64,000 bases of DNA from Alicycliphilus denitrificans_A. GTDB taxonomy: Bacteria > Pseudomonadota > Gammaproteobacteria > Burkholderiales > Burkholderiaceae_C. The stretch lies in the NCBI RefSeq assembly GCF_044792555.1, contig NZ_CP126238.1, positions 1,860,001 to 1,924,000 on the forward strand, in the 5' to 3' direction. Shown here in pieces: positions 25,633 to 33,960 of this stretch. Each line of letters starts with the position of its first letter. The first letter of the stretch is position 1. The position numbers were made by a program, and so were the translations under genes. The notes under the pieces were generated by a model, which worked only from the letters and a program-made list of their open reading frames with translations, had not been told where the DNA came from and did not search any database.

Positions 25633-27992
25633 CCCTGCCCACCCCGGTGAGCTGGCTCGACCGGCTGATTGCGCGCATGGCCCGATCCCTGATTGCGTGG
25701 CGCCGCGCCATCGCGGTGCTGGCGGTGCTGGTCACGGCCTTGCTCGGGGCGTCGGCCCTGCGCACGCACCTCGACCCTGGCTTCAACAAGCTGATTCCGC
25801 TGCGCCACTCCTACATGCAGGCCTTTCTCCAGCATGCCGCGCAGTTCTCGGGCGCCAACCGCATCATGGTGAGCGTGCAGTGGAAAGGGCAGGGCGACAT
25901 CTACAACGCCGAATTCCTGAAGGTGCTGCGCGAGATCACCGACGAGGTGTTCTTCATTCCGGGCGTCAACCGGGGCCAGGTGTTCTCGCTGTTCACGCCC
26001 AATGTGCGCTACGTGGAGGTGACGGAAAACGGCTTTGTCGGCGAGGTGCTGATACCGTCGCGTTTTACCGCCGATGCGCAAGGTCTGGCCCAGGTGCGCT
26101 CGAACGTGGCCAGGTCCGGCCAGATTGGCCGCCTGGTGAGCAAGGACCAGCATGCGGCCATGGTGCGCGCCGACCTGCTGGAGGTGAACCCGGCCACGGG
26201 CGCCAAGCTCGACTACGCCGAGGTGGCGCACAAGCTCGAGGCCATCCGCGCCAAGCACCAGGGCAAGGATATCGAGATCCACATCGTCGGCTTCACCAAG
26301 GTGCTGGGCGACGTGATGGATGGGCTGTTCAACGTCATTCTGTTCTTTGTCGTGGCCTTCGCCATCACGGCGCTGCTGCTGCTGCTGTACTCGCGCTCGC
26401 TGAGCCTGACGGTGCTGGCGCTGCTGGTGGCGCTGTTGCCCGTAGTCTGGCTGCTGGGGCTGCTGCCCTTGATCGGCTATGGCATCGACCCGATGTCCAT
26501 CCTCGTGCCCTTCCTCATTTTCTCGATAGGCGTGTCGCACGCGGTGCAGATGACCAACGCCTGGAAGTACGAGATGCGCACCGGCAACACCGCGCCGCAG
26601 GCCGCCGAGCTGGCGTTTCGGCGCCTGGCCATCCCGGGCACGCTGGCGCTCTTGATGAACGCGCTGGGCTTCATGGTGATCATGCTGATCGACATTCCCA
26701 TAGTGCACGAGCTGGGTGTGACGGCCTGCATGGGCGTGTCGCTGATGATTTTCACCAACAAGGTGATCCTGCCGGTCGCCTTGTCCTACCTGCGCTACAA
26801 GGTGCCGGCCGATGAAAAAGCCCCGGATGGCATGGATGCCAGGTCGCGCGCGCGCTGGTGGGCCGTGTCGGCCCTGGCCGAGCCCAAGCCGGCCCTGGTG
26901 ACGTTTGCCATTTCCCTGGTCCTGCTCGCTGGTGGCACCATGCTCTCGCGTCACCTGCTCACCGGGGACATCGGCTCGGGCGCGCCCGAGCTGCGCGTCG
27001 ACTCGCACTACAACCGCGACAACGAGGCCATCATCAGCCAGTACGCCATCGGCATGGACGTGCTGTCGGTCTACCTGGAGACCCAGGGGCTCGATGAGGC
27101 CTGCCTGAACTGGAACGTGATGAATGCCGTCGAGCGCTTTGACGTGGCGATGCGTGGCGTCGATGGCGTGCGCTCGGTGGTCACGGTGGCGGGCCTGGCC
27201 AAGCTGGCAACGGCGGGCAACAACGAGGGCAATCCGCGCTGGGCCGCGCTGCAGCGTACCGAAGCGGCGCTGCGTACCGGGGCCAAGAGTGCCTCGCCCG
27301 ACCTGGGCCTGAACTCCGAGGGCTGCAAAACCATCCACCTGCAGCTGTTCCTTAAAGACCACGAAGGCGCCACGCTGGCGCATGTGGTCAATGAGGTGCG
27401 CCAGTTCATTAGCGCCGACAACACGCCCAACGTCACCTTCCGCCTGGCCGGGGGCAACGCGGGCGTGGCCGCGGCCACCAACGAGGCGGTGGAAAAGGCC
27501 GAGATCGAGATGCTGGGCGCGATCTTTGGCGCCATCTCTCTGCTGTGCTGGCTCACGTTCCGCAGTTGGCGCGCGGTGCTGTGCATCATCGTGCCGCTGA
27601 CCCTGGTGTCCATCTTGTGCAACGCGCTGATGGCGCTGCTGGGCATTGGCCTGAAGGTGGCCACCCTGCCGGTGATCGCCCTGGGCGTGGGCGTGGGCGT
27701 GGACTACGGCATTTACCTGTTCGAGCGCATCCAGCATGAAATCGATGACCGTGGCTCCTCGCTGCGCGAGGCGTTCTATGAAGCCATGCACCAGCGCGGA
27801 ACGGCAGCGGTGTTCACGGCCATCACCATGTCCATAGGCGTGGGCACCTGGGCCTTCTCGGCGCTGAAGTTCCAGGCGGATATGGGCATTCTGCTGGCCT
27901 TCCTGTTCCTGGTGAATGTGCTGGGCGCCATCTTCCTGCTGCCTGCCCTGGCCTGCTGGCTGGGTATCGGGACGCAAAAGACCGCGAGCTGA
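25629..27992 (+). CDS. RND-superfamily (MMPL/HpnN-like) exporter
   Basis: A 787-residue integral membrane protein. One TM lies near residues 25-45, a large periplasmic loop follows, then five TMs (about 230-390). This layout is repeated in the second half (TM near 425, loop, five TMs 620-780), the classic two-fold RND design. Motifs such as IFSIGVSHAVQMTNAW and LGVGVGVDYGIYLFE are the conserved MMPL TM4-type segments. With DUF1302, DUF1329 and YCF48 it forms a four-protein envelope set, likely moving steroids or hopanoid-like lipids. The direction of transport is not known. Confidence 0.88.
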   Translation: MTLPTPVSWLDRLIARMARSLIAWRRAIAVLAVLVTALLGASALRTHLDPGFNKLIPLRHSYMQAFLQHAAQFSGANRIMVSVQWKGQGDIYNAEFLKVLREITDEVFFIPGVNRGQVFSLFTPNVRYVEVTENGFVGEVLIPSRFTADAQGLAQVRSNVARSGQIGRLVSKDQHAAMVRADLLEVNPATGAKLDYAEVAHKLEAIRAKHQGKDIEIHIVGFTKVLGDVMDGLFNVILFFVVAFAITALLLLLYSRSLSLTVLALLVALLPVVWLLGLLPLIGYGIDPMSILVPFLIFSIGVSHAVQMTNAWKYEMRTGNTAPQAAELAFRRLAIPGTLALLMNALGFMVIMLIDIPIVHELGVTACMGVSLMIFTNKVILPVALSYLRYKVPADEKAPDGMDARSRARWWAVSALAEPKPALVTFAISLVLLAGGTMLSRHLLTGDIGSGAPELRVDSHYNRDNEAIISQYAIGMDVLSVYLETQGLDEACLNWNVMNAVERFDVAMRGVDGVRSVVTVAGLAKLATAGNNEGNPRWAALQRTEAALRTGAKSASPDLGLNSEGCKTIHLQLFLKDHEGATLAHVVNEVRQFISADNTPNVTFRLAGGNAGVAAATNEAVEKAEIEMLGAIFGAISLLCWLTFRSWRAVLCIIVPLTLVSILCNALMALLGIGLKVATLPVIALGVGVGVDYGIYLFERIQHEIDDRGSSLREAFYEAMHQRGTAAVFTAITMSIGVGTWAFSALKFQADMGILLAFLFLVNVLGAIFLLPALACWLGIGTQKTAS

Positions 27993-28144
27993 CCCTCCCT
28001 TCACGACCTGCATTTCAGGGCCGGTGTCTGAGCGGCCTTGCGCGCGAAGGCGAAAAGGCCAGCCAGGCGCGTGCCTGAGCGCCCTATGATGCCCGGCCGA
28101 ATCTGCATGTTTGCACCTGCAGTGGGCTTTTCAGGGGACTTGAA

Positions 28145-28282
28145 TTGAAACGCAGACTATGGACCATGGCCATGGCGCCCAAGGGGACGCCGCAGGTCAG
28201 TGCCGAGCGGGCACACTTTGTCGCCAGCGAAATCGTGCACCGGCGCAAGGCCGTGAAGCAGCCAGGCGCCGCCGTCGATTGA
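28145..28282 (+). CDS. Small basic protein of unknown function
   Basis: A 45-codon frame starting with TTG (AGGGGA about 8 bp upstream) or 38 codons from ATG at 28166. The peptide is basic and reads like a folded small protein (KGTPQVSAERAHFVASEIVHRRKAV). It ends 9 bp before the methyltransferase start on the same strand, so co-translation is plausible. No family recognised. The antisense frames here look like shadows. Confidence 0.45.
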   Translation: MKRRLWTMAMAPKGTPQVSAERAHFVASEIVHRRKAVKQPGAAVD

Positions 28283-28291
28283 AGGGCCTGG

Positions 28292-29311
28292 ATGCAAGCG
28301 CTGCTCGACGCCATCGCCGCCATGCCGGCACCCTCGGATGCCTGCCGCATCTTCCACGGCCGGGGCGGGCGCTTTGCCGGCTGCGAGCAGTGGGTGCTGG
28401 ACGCCTATCCGCCCGTCTTCGTGCTCACCAGCTTTGCCCCGGCAAGCGAGCAGGAACTGGCCACCATCGGCCTGGCGCTGCAGGCGCGCTGGCGGCAGAT
28501 CGCCCCGGGCCAGCCCTTGAACTGGGTGTTCCAGCACCGCGGCGAGGCGCTGCGCATGGAGGGGCGCAGCGACACGCGCCTCATGGCCGGCGGCGTGCCC
28601 GACCCGCATGTGGTCGCCGAGGACGGGGCGCGCTATCGCGTGCATGTGCTCAAGGGGCAGAACCACGGCCTGTTCCTCGACATGGCGGGCGGCCGGCGTT
28701 GGGTGCGCGCGCATGTGGCCGCCCATCGGGCGCGCACCGGGCAGGGCGCCCGGGTGCTGAACCTGTTCGCCTACACCTGCGCCTTCTCGGTCGCGGCGTT
28801 GCAGGCGGGGGCAGCCCAGGTGGTCAACGTGGACATGGGGCGCGGCTCCATCGCCACGGGGCAGCACAACCACCGGCTCAACGACCTGGACGCCGGTGCC
28901 AGCTTTCTGGCGCATGACATCTTCAGCTCCTGGGGCAAGATCACGCGCGGCGGGCCGTACGACCTGGTGATTGCCGACCCGCCCAGCTACCAGAAGGGCA
29001 GCTTCGTCGCCGCCAAGGACTACGCCCGCGTCATGCGCCGCCTGCCGGATCTGCTCGCACCCGCAGGGCATGCGCTGCTGTGCCTGAATGCGCCAGAGTT
29101 GGGCGTGGCCTTTCTGCATGACCAGGTGCGCGCATGGGCGCCGTCGCTGACCCTGGTGGAGCGTGTGGCCAATCCGCCGGTGTTTGCCGACATTGATGAG
29201 GACCGATCACTGAAGGCGCTGGTTTTCAGGCATGCGGCGGGCTCCACCGCCGCACTGGAGGCTACCCCTTCTTCTGCAGCAGCATGTTGTTGCAGATCTT
29301 GGCAGGGTTGA
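28292..29311 (+). CDS. SAM-dependent methyltransferase, RlmI/YccW-like, with altered C-terminus
   Basis: Class I SAM methyltransferase of the 23S rRNA cytosine-C5 type. The SAM-binding strand is VLNLFAYTCAFSVAALQAGA, the acidic strand end is VVNVDMG and the motif IV DLVIADPPSYQKGSF is typical of RlmI/RlmK. The last 15 codons (from about 29266) are not native: they are antisense reading of an mmsB fragment, which also supplies the stop codon. The natural 3' end was therefore replaced during the rearrangement that brought in the mmsB remnant. The catalytic domain is complete, so it may still work. Confidence 0.82.
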   Translation: MQALLDAIAAMPAPSDACRIFHGRGGRFAGCEQWVLDAYPPVFVLTSFAPASEQELATIGLALQARWRQIAPGQPLNWVFQHRGEALRMEGRSDTRLMAGGVPDPHVVAEDGARYRVHVLKGQNHGLFLDMAGGRRWVRAHVAAHRARTGQGARVLNLFAYTCAFSVAALQAGAAQVVNVDMGRGSIATGQHNHRLNDLDAGASFLAHDIFSSWGKITRGGPYDLVIADPPSYQKGSFVAAKDYARVMRRLPDLLAPAGHALLCLNAPELGVAFLHDQVRAWAPSLTLVERVANPPVFADIDEDRSLKALVFRHAAGSTAALEATPSSAAACCCRSWQG

Positions 29312-29357
29312 TGGCCATGGGGGCGCCCATGTGGCCCAGGCCGATGAATGCGATTTG
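29262..29357 (-). pseudogene. Internally deleted mmsB remnant
   Basis: Three short pieces of a 3-hydroxyisobutyrate dehydrogenase gene are fused in order. The N-terminal piece encodes QIAFIGLGHMGAPMAIN, the middle piece AKICNNMLL and the C-terminal piece QKKG with a TAG stop. Each matches the intact mmsB at 37742-38638 almost base for base, but codons between them are gone and the start codon is replaced. The stop codon differs (GGG-TAG here, GGC-TAA there), so it is not a simple recent copy. The joints fall in short repeats (GCAGCA, GGCAGG), suggesting microhomology deletion. Confidence 0.88.
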
Positions 29358-29493
29358 TCCACGTCGGCACCCAGGTGCTCGCACCGACGTGTGACAGCAG
29401 GGGGGCGTTATCGCCCCATGCCACAAGCTGTCAGCCAATCTTTGGGCGACAAAATGCTGTGAAAAAATCAATAAGTCATTGTATTTAAACAAT

Positions 29494-29532
29494 TTTCGGT
29501 GTAAAAATAAAAAATATAGAAAAACACCGAAA
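29494..29532 (+). promoter_or_regulatory. Inverted repeat overlapping the nucleotidyltransferase start
   Basis: TTTCGGTGT and ACACCGAAA form a perfect 9-bp inverted repeat separated by 21 nt of almost pure A/T. The right arm ends at the A of the ATG. Placed like an autoregulatory operator, or a hairpin masking the start. Confidence 0.65.
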
Positions 29533-30467
29533 TGGAAGAAATCAACCCCACCGCAGCGCGCCAGTACATCGACGCCGTAGCCACCTTCGAAGCCTGGGAA
29601 GAGGCCCGGCAGGAAGCCGCCCAGGTGCGCGGCGGCATGTACTGGCACGCCGGTCCGCCCGCCGCACCGCACGCGCGCTACCTCGTGCGCACCACGCCAG
29701 CGGGGGCTGAAACCAGCCTGGGCCCGCAGACCCCCGAAACCCAGGTCATGTACGACCGGTTCATGCAGCGCAAGCAGGAAAGCACCGAGCGCATGGCGGG
29801 CCTGAAGGCTGCGCTAGACCAGCACCGGCGCCTGAACCGTGCCCTGCGCGTGGGCCGGGTGGAGCCGCTGGTGGTCAACCTGCTCGTCCGTCTGGCCGAC
29901 ACGCAGCTCAGCCCGCACTTTCGCGTGGTGGGCACGCACGCCCTGTACGCTTACGAAGCCGCGGCCGGCGTGCGCCTGGACGCTGGCGCCCTGGCCACCC
30001 GCGACATCGACCTGCTGTGGGACACGCGCAAACGCATCCAGTTTGCGACCCAGCTTGCGCGGGTGGACAGTTCCATGCTCGGCGTGTTGAAAAAGGTGGA
30101 CAACACCTTCCGTATCAGACAGAGCCAGAAGTACACCGCCGTGAACAAAGATGGCTTCGAGGTGGACATCATCCGCCACGAACGCGTGGATGACGACCCG
30201 CACCCCATCAAGCTCAGCGACGACGATGACGACTTCTGGGTAGCCCAGGCCCGCCGCGCCAACGTGTTGCTGGATGCACCGGAGTTTTCCACCGTGATCG
30301 TGGCCACCAACGGCACCATGGCCCGCATGAACACCGTGGCCCCGGCCACCTTTGTGGCGTTCAAGCGCTGGCTGGCCGGGCAGCGGGATCGCGATGCGCT
30401 CAAGCGGCGACGGGATGAGCTGCAGGCGGCCGTGGTGCAGCGTTTGGTGGATGAGTATTTGCAGTAG
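29532..30467 (+). CDS. GSU2403-type nucleotidyltransferase-fold protein
   Basis: A 311-residue protein that reads as the GSU2403-type family related to nucleotidyltransferase-fold proteins (AbiEii-like). The core is FRVVGTHALYAYEAAAGVRL followed by the acidic strand ATRDIDLLWD, which supplies the two metal-binding Asp, and a later VDIIRHE. A charged N-terminal helical region precedes it. It sits alone between the mmsB remnant and the cassette array, behind an inverted repeat in an AT-rich leader, so it looks acquired. The substrate is unknown; related folds act as toxins or RNA-modifying enzymes, which is only a possibility here. Confidence 0.75.
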   Translation: MEEINPTAARQYIDAVATFEAWEEARQEAAQVRGGMYWHAGPPAAPHARYLVRTTPAGAETSLGPQTPETQVMYDRFMQRKQESTERMAGLKAALDQHRRLNRALRVGRVEPLVVNLLVRLADTQLSPHFRVVGTHALYAYEAAAGVRLDAGALATRDIDLLWDTRKRIQFATQLARVDSSMLGVLKKVDNTFRIRQSQKYTAVNKDGFEVDIIRHERVDDDPHPIKLSDDDDDFWVAQARRANVLLDAPEFSTVIVATNGTMARMNTVAPATFVAFKRWLAGQRDRDALKRRRDELQAAVVQRLVDEYLQ

Positions 30468-30570
30468 TCAGGGCTGGGCAATTAGCCAGCAATGCGAACC
30501 GTCCAAGCCTTTGGGTCGCGGCGATGGTGAAAAACTGCGACCACAAGAATACCGACAGATTCCGGGCGAA

Positions 30571-30817
30571 CTGGAACCCCGACTTTGACGACGGGCGCGA
30601 ACTGCGAAAAAACACTGCGCCACCGAGGCGGCACAACGCTTGCAAAATGATAGCTGGTGGCGCTTTCTACCCAAGAGCCAGTGGCCAAAAAGACTGAAAA
30701 CTGGCGCAGCGCACGCAGGCGCAGCCCGGAGAAACTGCAAGCAAGGCGCTGCATAACGCCTGAGAAACTAAATGCTGTTTGAAAAAGCATGACCTGAATA
30801 AAGCGGTTTCTCTGCGG
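30571..30817 (-). repeat. Repeat cassette copy R1 (truncated, promoter-like)
   Basis: About 250 bp sharing long identities with R2 (33961-34221) and R3 (36831-37089). Reading frames are not conserved among copies. On the minus strand TTGGGT (30669-30674), a 16-nt spacer and TATCAT (30647-30652) form a sigma-70-like promoter present in all three. R1 has no attC on its left, so the cassette's 3' end was lost. The stretch 30468-30570 between the nucleotidyltransferase gene and R1 holds nothing recognised. Confidence 0.75.
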
Positions 30818-30886
30818 GACTAACGTTTGACATGAGAGGCTTGGCCCGACTTGCTGGGACAAGTCCTCTCCATGGAAGAGTTGGGC
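30818..30886 (-). other. attC site of the racemase cassette
   Basis: Cores GACTAAC (30818-30824) and GTTGGGC (30880-30886) enclose the imperfect stem GAGAGG-C-TTG / CAAG-T-CCTCTC. The racemase stop codon is 2 bp from the core. Confidence 0.8.
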
Positions 30887-30887
30887 G

Positions 30888-31583
30888 TCACTGCTTGAGC
30901 GCCTCAAATGCTGCTGCGCGAGCATGTAGGGCTGTTGTATCAAACAGCGGAACTGGTGAATCTTGCTGGCTGACTAGAAGCGAAATCTCTGTACACCCGA
31001 GGATGATCGCTTGTGCGCCTTGTGCAGCCAGATCTTGAATGACACGTCGGTACTCAGTTCGTGACTCAGGCTTCACGACCCCGAGGCATAGTTCTTCATA
31101 AATGATGCGGTGAATGATTTCGCGATCTTGAGCTACAGGGACTTTGACCTGTAGACCATGTTGCTCAAGAAGCCGATCTTTATAGAAGGCTTGCTCCATC
31201 GTGAAGCGCGTGCCCAGCAGACCCACGACGGAATGCCCTGATCTCTTGATTTCTGAAGCAGTTGGATCTGCGATGTGAAGCAAGCTTATGCTCACAGCGG
31301 CCTCAATGTGGTGAGCAACTTTATGCATCGTGTTCGTGCACAAAACAAGAAACGATGCACCTCCTGCTTCTAGCGAGCGGGCCGCATCGGCCAAGGTGAG
31401 ACCAGCAGTCTCCCAATCACCTTTTCGTTGAAGCTCTTCGATCTCTTGGAAGTCAAAGCTATAAAGGATGATCGTTGCCGAGTGCAAACCGCCCAGCTGT
31501 TCCTTTATCGTTTCATTGATCAGTCGGTAGTAGGGCACGGTGGATTCCCAACTCATCCCACCGATTAGGCCGATTGTCCTCAC
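30888..31583 (-). CDS. Aspartate/glutamate racemase-family protein (cassette)
   Basis: A 231-residue PLP-independent racemase. It begins MRTIGLIGGMSWEST, the phosphate/carboxylate loop of aspartate racemases. The two catalytic cysteines are Cys82 (LCTNTMHK) and Cys197 (GCTEISLL). GTG at 31583 was chosen because AGGAG lies 5 bp upstream; the longer frame runs into the attC of the next cassette. It would interconvert L- and D-aspartate or glutamate. It is a gene cassette with its own attC immediately 3'. Amino-acid racemases are uncommon cassette cargo, and D-amino acids could affect cell wall or biofilm, which is speculation. Confidence 0.85.
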   Translation of the reverse strand: MRTIGLIGGMSWESTVPYYRLINETIKEQLGGLHSATIILYSFDFQEIEELQRKGDWETAGLTLADAARSLEAGGASFLVLCTNTMHKVAHHIEAAVSISLLHIADPTASEIKRSGHSVVGLLGTRFTMEQAFYKDRLLEQHGLQVKVPVAQDREIIHRIIYEELCLGVVKPESRTEYRRVIQDLAAQGAQAIILGCTEISLLVSQQDSPVPLFDTTALHARAAAFEALKQ

Positions 31584-31610
31584 GTCGACTCCTGTGTTGC
31601 TACCTGTGAC

Positions 31611-31669
31611 GCCCAACGCCCTGAATTCAGCCGCCGCCATAGGCGGTCGGCTGCGATGAGTGGTTAGTC
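31611..31669 (-). other. attC site
   Basis: Cores GCCCAAC and GTTAGTC enclose CAGCCG-CCGCC / GGCGG-TCGGCTG. It belongs to the 31664-32383 cassette, whose TAA lies inside the R' core. Confidence 0.88.
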
Positions 31670-32383
31670 ATTTTTGCAAACAAGAGGATCATATAATATG
31701 CTAAATTTATCTTTGCATTTATCATTCACCGGGCTAATTGGTCGAAAGGGGTCGATATTAACTTTATTGTTCGAGGTATGTTCCATCGGCGATGCGGCTG
31801 TTGTAAATGCATCTTTTGTTTTATTTTCTGCATAGTCGAAAATTTTTAAAACTGCTGCCATTGCTGGGAGGCGAGGATTTAGTAGTTTTGATTCTAATGG
31901 CAAGTTGTATTTTTTTACTATTTCAAGCAGGCCAGAGCGCTCTGGGTTTAATATTTTTCCGGCAAAAATTCCGCCATCCATCGAGTCATAGATACTGGCG
32001 TGCCATACGGTTTTTGCGTCGTTATATGCAATTACGGCATCTTCTAAAGAATTGACCATGTACGGCATCTCGCCATTAAGCTCTAGTTTTAGTGCTCCGA
32101 GTTTCATTGCGGGTTTTATTATTGCCTCTGAATATGTGTTATAAGATATTCCAGTTCTAATGATTTGCTGCAATTCTGCGAATTCTCTCTTTATGGAATT
32201 GATTGCAATTTCTTGTTTGTCGGTGGCTGTAATTGTCTTTGTGGTAGTTGTGTAAATTTCTTTAAAGCAAGCAAGTCGATCGCTCTGATTTTCAATTTTA
32301 TTGCATGCTTCAAGTAAGATATTCGATTGCGACAAGGCGGAAAAGCTCAAGTATGTTAAGATGAAGAATATATATTTTTTCAT
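31664..32383 (-). CDS. Exported protein of unknown function (cassette)
   Basis: A 239-residue protein with a signal peptide (KKYIFFILTYLSFSALS). The mature N-terminus has a paired-Cys pattern (LLEACNKIENQSDRLACFKEI) seen in several small periplasmic proteins. Cysteines near the C-terminus (NDKCKDKF, LVCKND) could make a second disulfide. It is strongly AT-rich compared with the chromosome, typical of cassette cargo. No family was recognised. Confidence 0.75.
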   Translation of the reverse strand: MKKYIFFILTYLSFSALSQSNILLEACNKIENQSDRLACFKEIYTTTTKTITATDKQEIAINSIKREFAELQQIIRTGISYNTYSEAIIKPAMKLGALKLELNGEMPYMVNSLEDAVIAYNDAKTVWHASIYDSMDGGIFAGKILNPERSGLLEIVKKYNLPLESKLLNPRLPAMAAVLKIFDYAENKTKDAFTTAASPMEHTSNNKVNIDPFRPISPVNDKCKDKFSILYDPLVCKND

Positions 32384-32400
32384 GAGCTATTTATGTAATT

Positions 32401-32460
32401 AGCTAACAGTGGACGTAAGCGATCTGCCGAAGGCAGGTCCGCTTGACGGAATGGTTAAGG
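32401..32460 (-). other. attC site
   Basis: Cores AGCTAAC and GTTAAGG enclose AAGCG-ATCTGCC / GGCAG-GTCCGCTT. It is 3' of the membrane-protein cassette (stop at 32461). Confidence 0.88.
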
Positions 32461-33396
32461 TCAACGTACTTTACCTTGGCGCGGTAGTTGGTAAGGCAAT
32501 TGTCTAAGCCCACCATCGGAATGAGCAAGGGTGCGAATTTGATCTCGGGGAATCTCAAGAACCTTGTCGGAATCTGCGGACAAGACCAGCAGAGCCTCTG
32601 TCGTGCGAAGCAGCAGGAAGCAGTCTATTTGTTGCGACTGTGTCGGTGTGGCTTGTTCGCGAAACTCGACGGTGATTGGGAGGCCGCCACCATAGCCAAC
32701 TGTTCTAAGGAATGTCGCGTACCAATGGGGGGAGAAAAGTGCCCAGATGCATACGATGAAGTATCCGAGGGTCGCAAAGCCACCGAGCCACCAGATGACA
32801 CCACGCCTAGCCAGCGCCACAGTAAGAACGATGCCATAGAGGGCACCACCGAGACTAAAGCCCAGAGGATTTATTGCAGGTGCGGGCTTTCCAAAAAATC
32901 TTTCATTTAAAAAATTAATTTCGAGATACGCGATGCCGCCCGTGACTAGTCCGACAATAATTGCGACTATCAAAATCTGCCATATAGGGCGCTGGGCAAG
33001 GCGCACGAAAACGGTTTGGAAATTCTGAATTGGGGTTCGTCTAATCGGCACTGTGTGATGCAAAAGTCTTGATACCCATCCCATTGGGGCTTCCATGGAC
33101 CAGATGATTGATCGCACCAGTAATATCGAAAGCAAGAATACTATGCCGCCAGTAAGGAGCAAAGCAAAGCTGCCAAGCGCTACTGTAGCCTTCAAGTAGG
33201 GAATTCCTTCAAGTGGCGGCCGAAAGCCATAATTAATGGAAAAGCTGTAAGTGGCATATTCGCTGAGGAGGCCGACAAAGCCGGCTCCGCCCAATGCGGC
33301 CAACAGTCCGCCGAGGGTTAGCTTCAGCGGAAGAACCCATGGGGAGAATGAAGCAAACTTCTCCACATACGGGGTAAGAGCACTACGCAGTGACAT
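32461..33396 (-). CDS. Multi-pass membrane protein of unknown function (cassette)
   Basis: A 311-residue protein with about six hydrophobic segments: near residues 20-45, 68-95, 138-160, 180-200 and 205-225, with a possible further one. A C-terminal soluble tail (PITVEFREQATPTQSQQIDCFLL ...) follows. A fourth-position turn, PLGFSLGGALYG, separates two helices. No family recognised. It occupies a cassette between attC sites at 32401 and 33410. Membrane proteins of unknown function are frequent cassette cargo. Confidence 0.72.
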   Translation of the reverse strand: MSLRSALTPYVEKFASFSPWVLPLKLTLGGLLAALGGAGFVGLLSEYATYSFSINYGFRPPLEGIPYLKATVALGSFALLLTGGIVFLLSILLVRSIIWSMEAPMGWVSRLLHHTVPIRRTPIQNFQTVFVRLAQRPIWQILIVAIIVGLVTGGIAYLEINFLNERFFGKPAPAINPLGFSLGGALYGIVLTVALARRGVIWWLGGFATLGYFIVCIWALFSPHWYATFLRTVGYGGGLPITVEFREQATPTQSQQIDCFLLLRTTEALLVLSADSDKVLEIPRDQIRTLAHSDGGLRQLPYQLPRQGKVR

Positions 33397-33409
33397 TTCT
33401 ATATGTAGC

Positions 33410-33466
33410 GCCTAACTTTTGAGTTAAGCTGCGCTGTTAGGCGTCGGCTTGGACGAACTGTTAGGA
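33410..33466 (-). other. attC site
   Basis: Cores GCCTAAC and GTTAGGA enclose AAGC-TGCGC / GCG-TCGGCTT, with an extra GTTAGGC inside. The preceding ORF's stop lies inside the site. Confidence 0.8.
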
Positions 33467-33885
33467 GCTTCAAGTGGTAATTTATTAACGCCATTAGCTC
33501 CAGTAAATCGGTAAATGCGCTTTACTACTTTTCGACCTTCTCCACCTAGAAAAACAGAGCCACCGTCCAAATTTGCAGAGCCGGATATTCCGCCTTTTCC
33601 ATTGCCTTCGTAATATTCCTCTATTTCTACTTCGACAGCATTTTCGATTCGATGTGCAATAGCTAATTCTTGGGCAACTTGCGCTTGCATCTTGGCCATG
33701 TGAAGAGATATTTCTTGACGTTTCGCTTCGTTGGCTAATGCAGACAATTCTGGTTTTTGACTTGCCACCTCGGCATCTCTTGCAGACTCAATGAGAACCC
33801 CTGCAACTGGGCCAATTAGCGGCGTGGACGTTACCATTAATTCGAGTGCTTTTTCAAAAGCTAGGCGCATTGCTGAAGTTTCCAT
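33424..33885 (-). CDS. Small protein of unknown function (cassette)
   Basis: A 153-residue protein. Residues 1-85 are predicted helical with a hydrophobic stretch (STPLIGPVAGVLIESA) and a charged coiled region (LANEAKRQEISLHMAKMQAQ). Residues 90-125 are Gly/Ser-rich (GNGKGGISGSANLDGG). The last residues (NSSSKPTPNSAA) are encoded by the attC itself, so the C-terminus is set by the recombination site. No family recognised. A promoter-like element in repeat cassette R2 lies directly upstream and could drive it. Confidence 0.7.
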   Translation of the reverse strand: METSAMRLAFEKALELMVTSTPLIGPVAGVLIESARDAEVASQKPELSALANEAKRQEISLHMAKMQAQVAQELAIAHRIENAVEVEIEEYYEGNGKGGISGSANLDGGSVFLGGEGRKVVKRIYRFTGANGVNKLPLEAPNSSSKPTPNSAA

Positions 33886-33900
33886 AGATTTTTCTATCCC

Positions 33901-33960
33901 TCCTAACGGGCGAGGTAGGCCGACCGCAGAATGCGGGTCGGCTTGACCGAAATGTTAGAG
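33901..33960 (-). other. attC site of repeat cassette R2
   Basis: Cores TCCTAAC and GTTAGAG enclose GGCCGACCGCA / TGCGGGTCGGCTT. Confidence 0.88.

Noticed and set aside
25557..28013. Minus-strand open frame of 818 codons
   Set aside because: Antisense of the RND exporter; His/Gln-rich, no recognisable fold.
30482..30943. 153-codon minus frame over R1
   Set aside because: Crosses an attC site and the repeat cassette; overlaps the 3' end of the racemase gene; no ribosome site at its start.
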